Assembly: GCF_000471905.2 (NCBI RefSeq)
Contig: NW_006499603.1
Location: 374,492 to 438,491, forward strand
Reading direction: 5' to 3'
Origin: Amborella trichopoda
Lineage: Eukaryota > Streptophyta > Magnoliopsida > Amborellales > Amborellaceae
DNA length: 64,000 bases
Under the pieces are notes generated by a model. That model saw only the letters and a list, made by a program, of their open reading frames with translations. It had not been told where the DNA came from and did no database searches. The translations under genes and the position numbers were made by a program. Below, piece after piece: positions 1 to 11,989 of the stretch (within the stretch, counting starts at the first letter, position 1; each line of letters opens with the position of its first letter).

Positions 1-1171
1 GGATCATAAGTTATGGAAGGAAGCCAAGTAAGATGAGATAAATTCAATCATAAAGAACCATGTATGAGAGTTGGTCCGCTTATCACCTAACCTTAGATCC
101 ATTGGATGTAAGTGGATATTCAAAAAGAAACTTAACTCTAAAGGGCGTAATGAAAAATACAAGGCAAGACTTGTAGCAAAAGGTTTTACTCAAAAGGAAA
201 GGGTAGATTATTTTGACACATATCCACTTGTTGTCAAAATACCTTTAATTAGGATGATCATATCTATAGCTGCCTACCTTGACTTAAAATTACAACAAAT
301 GGATGTGAAAACCGCCTTCTTAAATGGTGACTTAGAAGATGATATATCCATGAACCAACCTGAGGGTTTTGTTGTGAAAGAAAAGGAAAAGTTTGTGTAC
401 AAACTTAACAAATCACTTTATGGTCTCAAACAAGCTTCAAGAAGATGGTTCCTCAAGTTTCACCAAACCCTGATTAGAAATAGATTCAAACCAAATGAGG
501 ATGACCATCGTGTATACCATAAGACTAGTGGGACTAGCATTGCTTTCATGACTTTATATGTAGATGACATTCTAATAGCTAGTAGCACCCTAGACCATAT
601 AAGGGACACAAAGGCAATGCCATCAAGTAACTTTGATATGAAAGATATGGGAGAGGCTTCATATTGGAAAGCCGTGAAAAGAATCATGAGGTATTTGAAA
701 GGAACATTTGATTATGGATTAACCTATGGCAATGTGAGTGAGCTTAAAGTTATGGGATACACACATTCTGACTATCAATGAAATCCAGATGACTCGATAT
801 CCACTTCGGGTTATATATTTCTTTATGGGGGTGGTGTCATTTCTTGCACACCAAGAAGCAAGATACTGTAGCCCTATCTATCATGGAAGCCGAGTATATG
901 GCTTTAATTTCCTCAACTTTAGAAGCCATTTGGATTAAGAAGTTCTTGAATCATCTTAATTTCAACCCTCTAAAACATGGAACTATTAGAATCATCTGTG
1001 ACAATCAAGCTGCAATAGCAGTGGCAGTTGAACTAAGGTTCCATAGCAAGTCAATGCACATTAAAGCTCAATATCATAAAGTAAGGGAAGAGATAGCAGC
1101 TGGTGAAGTAGAAGTTGGTTATATTCCATCTAAGGTTATGCGTGCAGATCCATTAACCAAAGGCTTGGGGG
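1..1171 (+). pseudogene. Copia (Ty1-type) pol remnant: reverse transcriptase and RNase H
   Basis: This is the C-terminal half of a Copia polyprotein, which would copy element RNA into DNA. Visible landmarks are the RT start GCKWIFKKK, the core QMDVKTAFLNGDL, the catalytic YVDD (557-568) and SLYGLKQA. The RNase H part contains TVALSIMEAEYMA and ends in DPLTKGL. It is dead: an in-frame TGA lies at 65-67 where the family has Trp. About 100 residues are missing in frame near 664, where DMGEASY runs straight into WKAVKRIMRYLKGT. A further stop at 779-781 and a frameshift near 845-860 follow. The reading frame stops at 1171 and resumes at 27090 because Gypsy element A is inserted there. The 5' part and 5' LTR lie outside the window. 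Confidence 0.95.
1167..1171. repeat. Left target-site duplication of element A (GGGGG)
   Basis: Five G residues end the left Copia half and recur at 27085-27089 right after element A. Removing A and one copy restores an open Copia frame (Lys-Gly-Leu-Gly-Ala-Ser-Asp). Confidence 0.9.
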
Positions 1172-3165
1172 TGATGTCAGTGGGGTCCTGATTTTCGTTT
1201 GCGCGGGGATGAGGAAACCCTCTCTCGAACAACTGCGAAGGTCCGGCGCGCTGTGGTCGCGCGGGCCCTCATGCTTGAGGATAGGAGGCCGACAGTGAGA
1301 GAGATTTTTGCGACTAAAGCACGAATCGCTCTTACGCCGCTTGGGCAATCAAGGACGCGCCCTAGCGGATGGCCCTCTTAGAGTAATTACGAAGCCCTCG
1401 AGCTGCTTGTCAGCACGGTTTGGACGGGAGCCCTCCTTAGGTTCTCAATCTCTCTCTCTCCTTTCACTCTTTTCGTGCTATAGAGATGGAATCCTAATGT
1501 CCCTCCTCCCTGAGTGCCCTTTCTGAAGAGTTTCCTGGCTACTAAAGGGGGCGTGGATAGAAGTCAAGGGAAGAACCCCACAGGTTAGGATACCTCTACG
1601 GGCTCATGGATGGACGGGGGGCTTTTAAGGGGAAGGGGTCACGTGCGCGGAAGTGGGAGGAAGAGAGAGAGAGAGAGGGAGTGACTCGGCTTGGGGGAAA
1701 TGGGATGACCCGCGCAACCGGGGTGTCCGCAGGACCGCACACTCAGGGGTACCCTCCCTTACAAAATTTTCTCTCTCTTCCTCTCTTCTCTCCCGAATGA
1801 GCTAGGGACCTACAGAATAAGACCTAGTAAGAATGAACAAGCCTTGATTCTTCCCAGCCTTTAGGGTATTGGAGCGTCCAAAGGGGAACCTTTTGGAGCA
1901 AATTTCTTCTCCTTTTACAAGTGAGTTGAGCTTGCTTATATAGAGGTTTCACCAAACAGGGGTGAACGCTCAAAATTCAAGCTTAATTACAATTATAAAA
2001 ATTGAAAAACAAATCAAAAAATTAGGGGTAAATGATCAAAATGTCCCTGTAATCTTTTGCCTGAATGATGAGACCGTCCCTGCATGCAGGCTACTCCACC
2101 ATGGGAAGACCTTGGAAGCTGGTCCAGCAACTTGTGGCAACTGTTCGGCTTTTTCAGCAATATATCTTCGTTCTCCTCCTGATTGCAAGCATTTTGATGC
2201 CCTGCAAACGTGTTATGGTGGCCTTCTTCCCCGGGGTGAATGTCCGACCAATTTTGCAAACTTTGTTTACCAATGCATGTCCGAGCTACGTCGTTTTAGC
2301 CCCTGGCTCTGCTTGCAAATCAGAGAGGAAGTCGTTGCAGTCATTTTGCACCAACTTGGGGATCGATTTGGTGTAGATTTGCATCTATAGCTTTTTTGGA
2401 AGGTTACCAAAGAAAGGGATTCCTGCTACCAACTGGATTTGTTTCTTTGGTGACCTGAGGACTCGCATTCATCGAACAAGGGATTGAATGCAAGAGTCAC
2501 ACAAGAATGTAGCTCTGTGCGAGGTGGTTCTTTTGAACTCTTCCTCTCATCAATCCAAAGCCTGGATATCGAGCTATGCTTCACCAAATTCGGTGCTTGT
2601 TGGGCTTTTTCTCGGCCCTAGTTTCTCCGTCTGCCTTTCTTTTCATAACAGTGGGGGTTCCCGATCATGCCACTGTGAGTGTCTTAGGTCAAAATGACGG
2701 GGCTGTCATGACCTAGGACATGTCAACATTCGAGCTTTGTTTGATTTCAGACAAAGGCACCATAGGTTGCAGAAGTTTCCACCAGAAAACATTGACGCAA
2801 CCCCTTTTTCGGGACTGGTTTGGTGAAGTTGTGTCGCACTAAGGTAAAACCCACCAATCGTGAGGCCGTATGAGCATAGACCCTTTCAGAGGGGTCCGAT
2901 TGAGCACAAATTTGGTCCTCGAGGGTTTCTTAACGTTCTGAGCACAATGGCGATGGTCTGGTGCCCTGTTGCAACCTCTATCATTTGGCTATTGTGGAGG
3001 GTCCTTCTTCGGTGTTGAGGCAACCCATGTCACTAGGCTGGAGGTTTTATTTCTTGGCACAATCCTGGACTGTGGGTGTTTCGTGAACCCGCGAGACCAT
3101 ATTGTCGCCCGCTCTCTCCTTATTCTCATGGGCTCTTGAAAATACGTCAAAAATGATGTACAACA
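1172..3165 (-). repeat. 3' LTR of element A
   Basis: This 1994-bp sequence begins TGATGT and ends ACAACA on the + strand. It aligns along its whole length with 25115-27084 (1970 bp). Scattered substitutions and small indels show an old insertion. The LTR promoter reads leftwards. Confidence 0.93.
1935..1942 (-). promoter_or_regulatory. TATA box of element A 3' LTR
   Basis: TATATAAG is on the minus strand and is conserved at the same place in the other LTR (25873-25880). It probably marks the U3/R boundary. Confidence 0.55.
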
Positions 3166-3177
3166 ACTTTCCCCACC
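3166..3177 (-). other. Polypurine tract of element A
   Basis: On the minus strand GGTGGGGAAAGT abuts the TG start of the 3' LTR, where the plus-strand primer for reverse transcription is expected. Confidence 0.75.
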
Positions 3178-3630
3178 GGATGTTGCGCTTCGAGAGAAGT
3201 GAGAAGTGCAACATTCGAAAAAAATTAACTTTGTAGCTCCTCTGACAAATGCTTGCCAAGATGAGTTTATTGTCTCTGGATCATATTTTTCTTCTTGATC
3301 ACCGACACAGTGCAATCCTCGAGGGGTACACCTTGATGAGATTTTCCCTTGGCCAGGGGGTGATCAAAGTGGTTTCCAGTGGTTTGGTGCATTTTTGAGG
3401 GGCTTTCTCTGGGTTTCCACCAGAATCCGTTTTTCCTTTTTAGGAGACTACGTTGATATTCTACAGTCGGCGGCTTACAAATTCTCAACACAGACTCCCG
3501 ATTTTCCAACCAGTGGGGGCCCTTCTTGTGAGTTTTATCCGATTCTAGCTGGGGAGGCCTGATGTTCCAGATGGTGTGGCCCCTTCTTGTGAGCTTTATC
3601 CCTAACCAAACAAAAACACTAGGAGAAAAC
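3178..3630. other. Element A 3' untranslated region, no gene
   Basis: This lies between the PPT and the first tandem array. The short open frames here carry no recognisable domain. Confidence 0.6.
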
Positions 3631-3634
3631 GAGG

Positions 3635-4080
3635 TACCTCTTCGGCTTACATCCTACTAGTGTGGCTGGGGGTTGTTTGGCTCATCCCGATTGTCCAGGC
3701 ATGATAGGATGATGGCCTTCGAGGCGGTCCCATTTTAGGGGACATCACACTGGATGCTTGAAGGTAGGTGGAGGAAGAAAAGGCAGACAAGATACCTCTT
3801 CGGCTTACGTCCTACTGGCATGGCTGGGGGTTGCTTGGCTCGTCCTGATTGTCTAGAGGTGATTGGAAGATGGCCTCAGAAGCGATCCTATTTTAGGGGA
3901 CTTCACCTTGGGTGCTGGAGTTTGATTTAGAAGAATGGTAGGCATGGTACCTCTTTGGCTTACATCCTACTGGTGTGGTTGGGGGTTGCTTAGCTCGTCC
4001 CGATTGTCCAGGCATGATAGAATGATGGCTTCAGAAGAGGCCCCATTTTAGGGGACTTCACCCTGGCTGCAAGAATTTGA
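3635..4080. repeat. Tandem repeat, about 156-bp unit, three copies (element A)
   Basis: The phrase TACCTCTT followed by GGCTTAC starts at 3635, 3793 and 3948, so the spacing is 158 and 155 bp. Each unit also contains CATTTTAGGGGAC or a close variant. It lies in the 3' region of A, next to other arrays. Confidence 0.85.
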
Positions 4081-4121
4081 TGGAAAGAAGAGGAGGAGAG
4101 GATTTTTTTTTTTTGTTGTTG

Positions 4122-4530
4122 GCGGCACTAAGCCCCGTGATAAAAGGGTGGCATCGAAGCACTAAGGCTCCGGTGTCGAACATAAGAAGGCAGCACTAAG
4201 GCCCAGGACAAAAAGGGTGGCACCAGAACACTAAGGCTCCAGTGCCAAAATAAGAAGGTGGGCACTAAGGCCCAGGATAAAACGGTGTCACCGGAACACT
4301 AAGGCTCCGGTGCCAAAAGTAAGAAGGCGGCACTAAGGCCCGGGATAAAAGGGTGGCACCGAAACACTAAGGCTCCGGTGCCAAAAATAAGAAGGTGAGA
4401 CTAAGGCCCGGGATAAAAGGGTGGCACCGGAACACCAAGGCTCTGGTGCCAAAAATAAGAAGGTGGCACTAAGGCTGGGGATAAAAGGGTGGCACTGGGG
4501 CCGAAAATGTTATTGAAGGCACTGAGGCAG
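4122..4530. repeat. Tandem repeat, 68-69-bp unit, about six copies (element A)
   Basis: The unit holds GGCACTAAGGCCC, GATAAAAGGGTGGCACC and AACACTAAGGCTCCGGTGCC. GCACTA-type starts are near 4124, 4193, 4262, 4330, 4398 and 4466. Open frames across it are products of the repeat. Confidence 0.85.
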
Positions 4531-5010
4531 GAGTTTGTTTTTTTTTTGGAAGGCACTGGGGCCAGAGTTTGTTGTTTTCTGTTGGAAGGCACTGGGGCTG
4601 CCCCGAAGAGTTGCTTTATAGGAACCCATGCAAGTTGCTTCCGCACGAGGTTAGTGACAATGGCGTCCCTGGGAGGTATGGAGTGAAGAGAATCCCGCGG
4701 AGTGAAGAGGCATCCGAAGGGTGCGGTGGAGATGGTACACATGGGGTCTTGGTGACAGCAATCGAAGGGTTGTTGATGACATCTGCGGGATCGTTGATGA
4801 TGGCATTCACGGGGTTTTCTAATGGTACCCGCGGGGTGTTGATGGTGGCACCCACGGGTTGGATATGGCATCCGCGGGGTGGTTGATGATGGCATTCATG
4901 GGGTTTTGATGATGGCGTCTGCAAGGTTTTGCTGATGGTACCCGCAGGGTTTTGATGGTGACACCCGCAGGGTTGGATATGGCATCTGCAGGGTCTTGGA
5001 GATGGTGAAA
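4490..5010. repeat. Degenerate short tandem repeats (element A)
   Basis: Two variable families lie here. First is a block around AAGGCACTGGGGC (4490-4620). Second is a roughly 30-bp unit of the type GATGGCACCCGCGGGGTT, repeated from about 4735 to 5010. The minus-strand open frames over this stretch (His/Pro/Cys-rich) only translate the repeat and are not called as genes. Confidence 0.75.
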
Positions 5011-5029
5011 ACATGCCCTGAGGGAGCGA

Positions 5030-6080
5030 TATGAAGGCGTGCCCCAAGGGGCAAGGTTTGTAGAGGTAGCGCTTATCTGACACATTGTTTACATGCTGAA
5101 TGAAAGTCAGGTGGAGGGTGCCACATGATGGCCATGCCCTGGCCTAAGATCCACTTGAGTGATCTGTTGATATGCCTGGCTGGCAGTGTGGCGACGTGAG
5201 ATTTGATCGTGATGCTTCATGAGTAACGCCTGGTAGGTGGGGCGTGCGAATGTTTAAATGTCACGGTGAACAAGGTGTCGTTGTAACGACACGTGGCTGA
5301 GCAGCTGGGAGGTAGGGCGCTCGGGAAGCAGCAAGGTTTGATGAGCATAGGCCTTTAAAGGGGCTAGGTAGGAGGGGAGGGCATGATTATAGCTTTTCTC
5401 CTTTTTGCGACAAAGTTCCTTTTTGGATGCTCCTTTGTGGGGAGGCAACACGGAGACTTCATTTTCTTTAGAGATCCAGGTCGGTGAGCGATGCCCGTTG
5501 CGGGGGCTGACTGCTTGACACTGACCTTTGGGGTACGCGCGGTCGTTGGGCGTCCTTGTGAAGGTGTTCACCCACACGGAGGCGATGATAGACCCTTGAC
5601 AGAGGGCAAACTTGTTCTTGCGATGCTCCTCTGTTAATGCAGAACCCATGGTGTGAAGCCTGCGGCTGTGTATGAGGCGCTAGGGGCTCATCATCCTCAC
5701 TGGAGGATGAGTTGAAGGGATGGGCGCCACCTCTTGAAGGTACCACCACCGCGAGGGGTGATTGGCCCTTTGAAGGCAGGAGACTCACTTCAGAATGGAT
5801 GTACACATTTTGTGTCACAAAATGCATTGTAACAAACATGTAATCCATTTTGTTTGTTCATGAAATGAAATCCCCTTTGTGTTGAATCCTCCTTCTTTGT
5901 CTTGCATCGCCATTTGCTGTTCTACTTTTTTTTTGTGGGCCGACATAGTCCTTATCCATGTTGATGATGGGGGTAAGTTATGGCTGACAAAATGCCCGAT
6001 GTGCTCATGGGGAGGTTGCCGCTTGCTGCGACGGTGATGGTTGGGATGCCCTTGCGGGTTTTCATTCCAACCCTTGGGGA
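5030..6080 (-). other. Element A internal region, unrecognised
   Basis: Minus-strand open frames (5254-5649, 5468-5848, 5815-6156) overlap one another and match no family I recognise. They may be remnants of a post-gag coding region of A broken by frameshifts. A long T run lies at about 6112-6132. Confidence 0.4.
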
Positions 6081-6086
6081 ATGTGT

Positions 6087-8806
6087 TGTTGATTTTTGCA
6101 AGATCCGGGATTTTTTTTTTTTTTTTTTTTTTGTTTTTTATAGAGGGGGACCTCAAGGGATCCCCTATATGTTTTGGAAGGAATTTTTTATCAACATTGG
6201 GCCCCTGCTCAATAAAGGCCTAGCAAGTAGTGGAAATTCGAACAATCTCAAAACAACCCCAGAACTGGCCAAGATCTTCATGAGGTCTCTCAAAAATCTC
6301 CTGCCAAGTTTCATCGCATTCCAACACGTCTAAGGCAGTGCAGATTGAGAAACAGTTCCAGCAGAATCGGCCTCTAGCACCCTTAAACGGACCCCTATAA
6401 CTAAAGCAACATTTTCAGCATCTCAAATTGCAATGGAACCACCACCATTGGATCCAGCTTGGTTAAAAATCTCCAGGGGCTAAGTTTCAGCTCAAACAGA
6501 CATTCCAGAAAGATGTTATAGGCAAAAGAGTAAAACAGGATAAGCCGCACGCTATTCACGTGCGGCCACCCTATAACACTACACCATTGAAGGGACAGTC
6601 CATATCAGTGACTTTCGACACTTATATCTCTCTCGTCCTAAGTTGGATCACGCTCAAATTTGGTGAGCATGTTCGTCTAGACAAGATAAGTGATTCCATA
6701 TGTGGTACGCCTCGTGACGATACCCGGGCGCAAAGAAAATCTAGAGAGAAGTTGTTGATCCGTGAAGAACGTGCAGAAATTTCAACAGCGTCATCCCTCA
6801 CTCGAACGGCCAAATCGTGTTGCTCGCTAGCCCGATCGACACAAAGCCAATTCTATTGCGGGCTTAAGGTCCTTGGTCATCTCTGACCCGAACCCCACAT
6901 ATGATTAACGGTCGCATTCTGTACACGAAGTCGACGAACACAGCGCAAATTCCGTCGTCCGAATCCTTGATTCATACCAAAATTCTAAACTCGCAAAATC
7001 TTTGTTCGTCCACGGAATCGAGCTGCGTTTGGTGCCCCATGATCGTACTGGCATGCTCAGTGTGATTTAGAGAAGAGAACACAGAAAAACATCAAGGAAT
7101 GAACACACTATCGATCCAAAGTTTCAAGATATACTCGAATTTCAAGTCATATGATCGTGCACCAAAAACACGATCCATGGCTCGAAGTTGGTATCAAATC
7201 GATTGCCACGTCGAGCCCTACAAGAAAATGATCATCTTACGATCAACCAGGCATCAGAACAACCCGGATCAGCTATGCAAGAGCACGCAAGTCCTAGGGC
7301 AACATAGGGACTGTTCTAAAATTCCACACCTTGTTATGAAGGGGCAAATCTATCATTTTGTACCCTATTTTCTAATTTCGTTTAATTTAATTTAATCTTA
7401 ATTTTCAGCAATTAGCATTACTTTTGATCATTCACCCAAGTTTGGGGTACACTTCTATATATACGTACCATCATTGTACTCATAAAAGGAGAAGAGCCAG
7501 AGGCATACACACACACAAAAGAGAGTTTTCACTTAATACAAGTTTCTTTTTCTTACCATTGTTGTATCATGCTTGAGAGAGGGAGTGAGGTGAGAGAAAA
7601 TTTTGACCGGTACCCCTAGGTTTGAGGTAAACTTTCTCTCTTCTTTTGCTTTTCTTCTTCTCTCTCTCTTATTCCCACTCTTCCCCTTCTTCTTCATATG
7701 GGTCCCTCGGGTGTCATGCACGGCAGTGGCAGTGCCGTGCATACCTTTCCCTTGGTCTCACAGGGCGCGCAGGGTGATGGCAGCGCCAAGCTCGAGTCTC
7801 CCTCCCCTTCTATTCGACTGTCTCTTTCTTCCAATGAAGTCTGTAGACGGTGCTACCCATCGCCGCCTACAGACATAGCTTTTACGTCTCGGTGAAGAGC
7901 CAAGACGGCAAGGTTTGTTGCCGCCTGTAGGGGTCTCTGCCTGTTGAGCATCTAGTGTAGACGGTGATACCTATCGCCCCCCGCTAGGTGCTCTGACAAC
8001 ACGTATCGCCGTCCCGAGCCACCTCCACATGCCCAGTGTTTGTCATCGTTCTCCCTTCATCCCGAGCCTATCGCCCCCTATCATCATGCGACCTAAGAGA
8101 AACTATCATCGTGTGTCTTGTCAGGAGCTAGCGACGTCCACAAGGGATGCATCGTCTCCTTGCATCACCTACTGCGATACTTATTAACATCCGGACTTCC
8201 ACTTCCCTTTGCCGTCTCATTCTTTCATCTTCACCTCTTCCTCCTCCCACTTGACTGAGGGTGGACCTAGCTTATCACTGACACGCCGACCTTAGTTTCA
8301 AGTAGTATTGCCGCCGTGTTGGTCCTAAGAATCATGCCCATCTTGCTACCACTCCGAGTCGATAATCTCTAGGTGTCATGCTAGTCTCATCCCTACATCA
8401 AGCTCTCTTCACTTTTCTATCTTTCACCTAACCTTGTACTTTATCACCTTCTCATGTGAACATTCATTACCCTAAGTCAAGGGTGCGTCCCTTCAACCCA
8501 CTTGTTTTACAAATTAACCATAGAAGTGTTGTGCAGAAAAACAAGAGGATTACAGGTCAAGAGAGGTGATTCCGAACTAGCTCAAGCAGCTAGGGGGCTT
8601 TCTTCGTGATCTAAGAGGGCGCCCATGCGAACCAGCCCAAGTAAGTCCCGAACCCACCTAAATTGCTCTCTCATTGATTGGTATACCTACCTTTGCCCTC
8701 AAGCAAGGTTTCGAGAGAGCGATCTCAAATCCTGGGTTCACCAGAAACCCGAGACACATGCCGCCAGATCACCTAGATCCGTAGGGCGAGATCGAGGTAC
8801 TAACCA
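6087..8806 (+). repeat. 5' LTR of element B (left edge uncertain)
   Basis: The part from about 7069 to 8806 aligns with 16020-17547 plus 19333-19492. A shorter match (CCCACATATGATT) is at 6894-6910. The right end, ...TAACCA, is fixed by the PBS three bases later. The left edge cannot be fixed because the matching part of the 3' LTR is missing; 6087 is a guess and the true start could be anywhere from 6.08 to 6.9 kb. The stretch holds no credible gene. Confidence 0.7.
7456..7463 (+). promoter_or_regulatory. TATA box of element B 5' LTR
   Basis: TATATATA is followed by a conserved AAAAGGAGAAGAG block. The 3' LTR has TTATATAC at the same place (about 16403). Confidence 0.5.
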
Positions 8807-8809
8807 ACT

Positions 8810-8827
8810 TGGCGACTCCATTGGGGA
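8810..8827 (+). other. Primer binding site of element B
   Basis: TGGCGACTCCATTGGGGA starts three bases after the LTR end. It differs by one base from the PBS of element A. This PBS type is usually assigned to tRNA-Arg in Tat/Ogre elements; that assignment is from memory. Confidence 0.8.
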
Positions 8828-10390
8828 CTTACTACCCCTTAGTCGGTTAGCTCTTGTTTGACCAATTTCCCTTTTTACTTTCTACAGCTATTCTATGGAA
8901 CCTGGGTTGTTTAACCCATTCATCCGGGTCGGGGACTTCCTCATCCCTGCACTCGTGGCTGTCCCGGGGAAGTGAGCCGCTCAAGACTCCTTCCCTACTC
9001 TCCTTCTGAGTCAGCACTCACGATCCAGCTCCCAGGTTCTCACCTAGATCGGTGCAAGAGGGGACTTAAAGGCCCCCACCTCCCCGCCTTCTCGACCTGG
9101 TGGACTCTCCACCAAGGCCCTCTGAATGGGCAACAGTTCTGCTGCCGCACACCCTGCTACTGGTAAATCTCCAGCTAGTCATACTATTGTGGTACGTCGA
9201 AAGGCTACCTCATCCATCTACGAAAGGCAAGCAAACTACCGTCGTTTCTAAGGTTCGCCGCAAGGCAACCCTGTGTGCTCCTTCACTACTTCGAGCCTCA
9301 ACACCTGAAGGGTCGGTACACAGAGGCAGAGGTCCTGAGGTCTTCACCCCTCACACACACTCAAAGGCTCGTGGTCTATCCACTCAAGTAACACCTCGGG
9401 GCAACCCTCATGTTTCCTTAAGCTCTCATCCAGGGCCCGGCCTTCTCTGGCCAAACCCAACATGCGTCATGCATTCGCTTTCCACAGCTTGAGGTAGTGC
9501 TAGCTCTATGCCACCATGAGCACAGGAGTGTCCATCATTCTGTCTTCTGTCCCGGCACACACAGCTTCACCTTGTGAGAGACAAGCTCCCACCGCATCCC
9601 TCACAAACACAAGCTCGTGGGTCTCGGCCTCCTCAAGTCAAACCCATTGACCGAGCCCTTGCTGATCCCCAAGTCACCCGGACGGCTAACCCTAAAGGTG
9701 CACATGCACCATCTTTATAGGTCCCTCTCGGATCCAATCTCAAGCAGAGTCACGAACTAGCTTCTTCCTTTGTCGCTTCCCAGATGTTAGGCGAGCACCT
9801 CAAGCCCTGGTACTCAAAGGTCTTCCCTAAGAGTACCATCTTGAGCCAGTCCTGGGTCAATCGAACACTTGGGCCTCACAAAGAAATTTGGGGCAATGGC
9901 TTGATGTCTGACGGAGGTCTCCAGCCTTCAAGACAAGAATCTAAGATGCCCTCCATCCTTGGGCCCCACTCCCTCCTCCAACTCATAGACATGTCCCGTG
10001 CCTGTTCGAAGAAAAAGGGGCAGCCCAAGTCTCAGTATTGGTTCTAAAATGAGGTCCACATCCACCTTAAGATCAAGCAGAAAAGAGGAATGCAGATCCT
10101 AACCAAGGAAACCTCCAAGGCAGTCGAGGTCCCCACCCCTGACGACCTCTTGCCCTGTAATCACTTCTTCCCTCTTCAAACTTCAGAGCCTGAGTAGGTC
10201 CAGGAATATTGTTCTGTGATCACCACTTAGAAGTCATGGTTTCAAGACCGTCAAGAATCGGTCCTCACAAAGCCCGAGTCAAGTCGGGGCGAGCTGAGCC
10301 CCTCCAGACTAACTTGCCACACACGACTCGCCAAACGTGCAACCCGCTGCATTGATCGACTCTGGTTTACCATAAGGAACGGTCAGTGTC
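8828..10390 (+). other. Leader of element B with pre-gag ORF remnant
   Basis: This is a GC-rich leader between PBS and gag. An open frame at 9784-10047 contains PWYSKVFPKSTILS. The leader of element A has AWYSKKFPLSTILS at the same relative place (near 24160-24195, minus strand). The shared peptide suggests a once-coding ORF ahead of gag, as in Ogre elements, now broken by stops. Its function is unknown. Confidence 0.5.
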
Positions 10391-11980
10391 ATGGTGATCA
10401 ATGATCCGAACGATGCTCAGGAGGAGCAGATGAACAAGTTCGAGGAAATGATGCAAGCCATCCTCAAGAAGATGGAATGCCTAGAGGCCTCCAGGTCCCC
10501 TACTTCATTTGATTCCCTGGCCGGTGAGGACACAACTCCCAGATAGACTCCCCCTCCGGTCTCCCCGGACAATGCCTCTTCTCGCGGGGTCTCCCAAATC
10601 GACATAGATGCTATGGTGGCCCATAAACTCAAGAATAAGGTCCCGGGCATGCAGGAGACGCTACTCTACCAAAAGCCATATCCTTCATGCATTGACCAGG
10701 AGTCCTTTCCCCCGAACTACCAAAAAGGGTAACTCCCTCTGTTCAATGGTACCTTGTCTCCTCACCAACAAACGACCCACTTCCAAGCGGCCTGTCAGGA
10801 GACGACAACTCACAGAGGTCTCCTCCTCCACCAGTTCGTTGAGATTCTTGAAGGACTAGCCTTCTAGTGGTATGCTCGGCTGCCGCCAAACTCCGTGCAC
10901 ACTTGGTAAGAAATGGAGCAGTTGTTCTACCAATGCTTCTACAAACTACAAAGGAATGTGGAAACCATCGAGCTCCTCACCTTGATGCAAGACCATGGTG
11001 AGTCGGTTGACAAGTTCATCACTCGATGGAGAGAACTGGCGACCTTTCACACCACTCCCTCCACCGAAAAGGAAGCGGTCGAGACCTGCATAGGAAACAC
11101 GTTTCCTGAGATCGACTTACATGTCGAGGCCTCCAATCCACCCTCCATGTCAGAGCTCATCTCTAAGGCAGTTCGTATCGAGGGATTGTTCAAGCACCAT
11201 GGCAGCCCTCGTCAACAATCCTCTGGCTCAAACTCTCACTCCACCAGTCGGGGCAATCAAAAGGCAGTGATTAGCGCGGTTGTCACTGTGACTAGTACCA
11301 AAGGTGCGGCTCCCCGAACTCTCGACCTCTCTAAAGCACAGACGCCCCAGGCCAAGGGCAAGTAGCAGTCCTACATTGTGGTCCTGCATCTTAAACACAA
11401 TAAGCGGAATAACCACTGGACCCAGCATCAAAACAAGGTTTACCCCTTTGACACAAAGTGGACCTCTGCACTGCTCCAACTGCTGTTAGAACAAAACATG
11501 ATCCAGCTGCCATAGATCACTAATGTAGAATCGCCAGGGCAGGAGTCGATTGAGAAGTATTGTGCCTATCATAAGAGAGGAGCCCACCCCACTCACCACT
11601 GCACAAGCTCAACGACACTATTGAGGCCCTTATCAACAAGGGTCATATAAAGCTCAAAGAGTTGAAAAAGGCATTCGGGTCAGCTGAGGCATCTCACATA
11701 GTCATGATCCAAAAGGACAACGGGGCACCCGCTATCCTTTGTGCATTTTTCTCTATAATGCTCAAAGAAGGGATCACCGCCTCTGACAATGCAGCCCAAA
11801 TTCCTGCCTCCAGGGACCAAGAACTTCTGGTGCGCATACCACCAGATACGAGGTCACGACATCAGCAAGTGCACCGGCTTTCATAAACTCTTAGATGAAA
11901 AGATGAATAGTGTCAGGAGGTTCAGGGAGACCCGGCAAGACACTCTCAGGTTCCTCTTCCGCCTGTGCAAGAAGACCCCC
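10391..11980 (+). pseudogene. Gag pseudogene of element B
   Basis: The capsid/nucleocapsid precursor starts at ATG 10391 with a coiled N-terminus (KFEEMMQAILKKMECLEAS). The capsid core has WYARLPPNSVHTW, EMEQLFYQCFYK, then ESVDKFITRWRELATFH and MSELISKAVRIEGLFKHHGS. Two Cys/His motifs follow: KYCAYHKRGAHPTHHC (near 11560) and FWCAYHQIRGHDISKC (near 11825). In-frame stops lie at 10544 (TAG), 10730 (TAA), 10865 (TAG), 10907 (TAA) and 11363 (TAG), with frameshifts after that. The longest open piece is 10913-11365. The product cannot be made whole; in life it would form the particle that packages element RNA. Confidence 0.88.
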
Positions 11981-11989
11981 TGACGCAAG

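Noticed and set aside
1199-3509. Several open frames of 60-140 codons
   Set aside because: They lie in or beside the element A LTR, are not conserved in the paired LTR, and have no domain.
4401-5085. Minus-strand open frames rich in His, Pro and Cys
   Set aside because: They are translations of short tandem repeats in element A; the same repeats are open in several frames.
6081-6085. ATGTG as the left target duplication of element B
   Set aside because: It is one base off a TG start and a 5-mer match is expected by chance in this interval.
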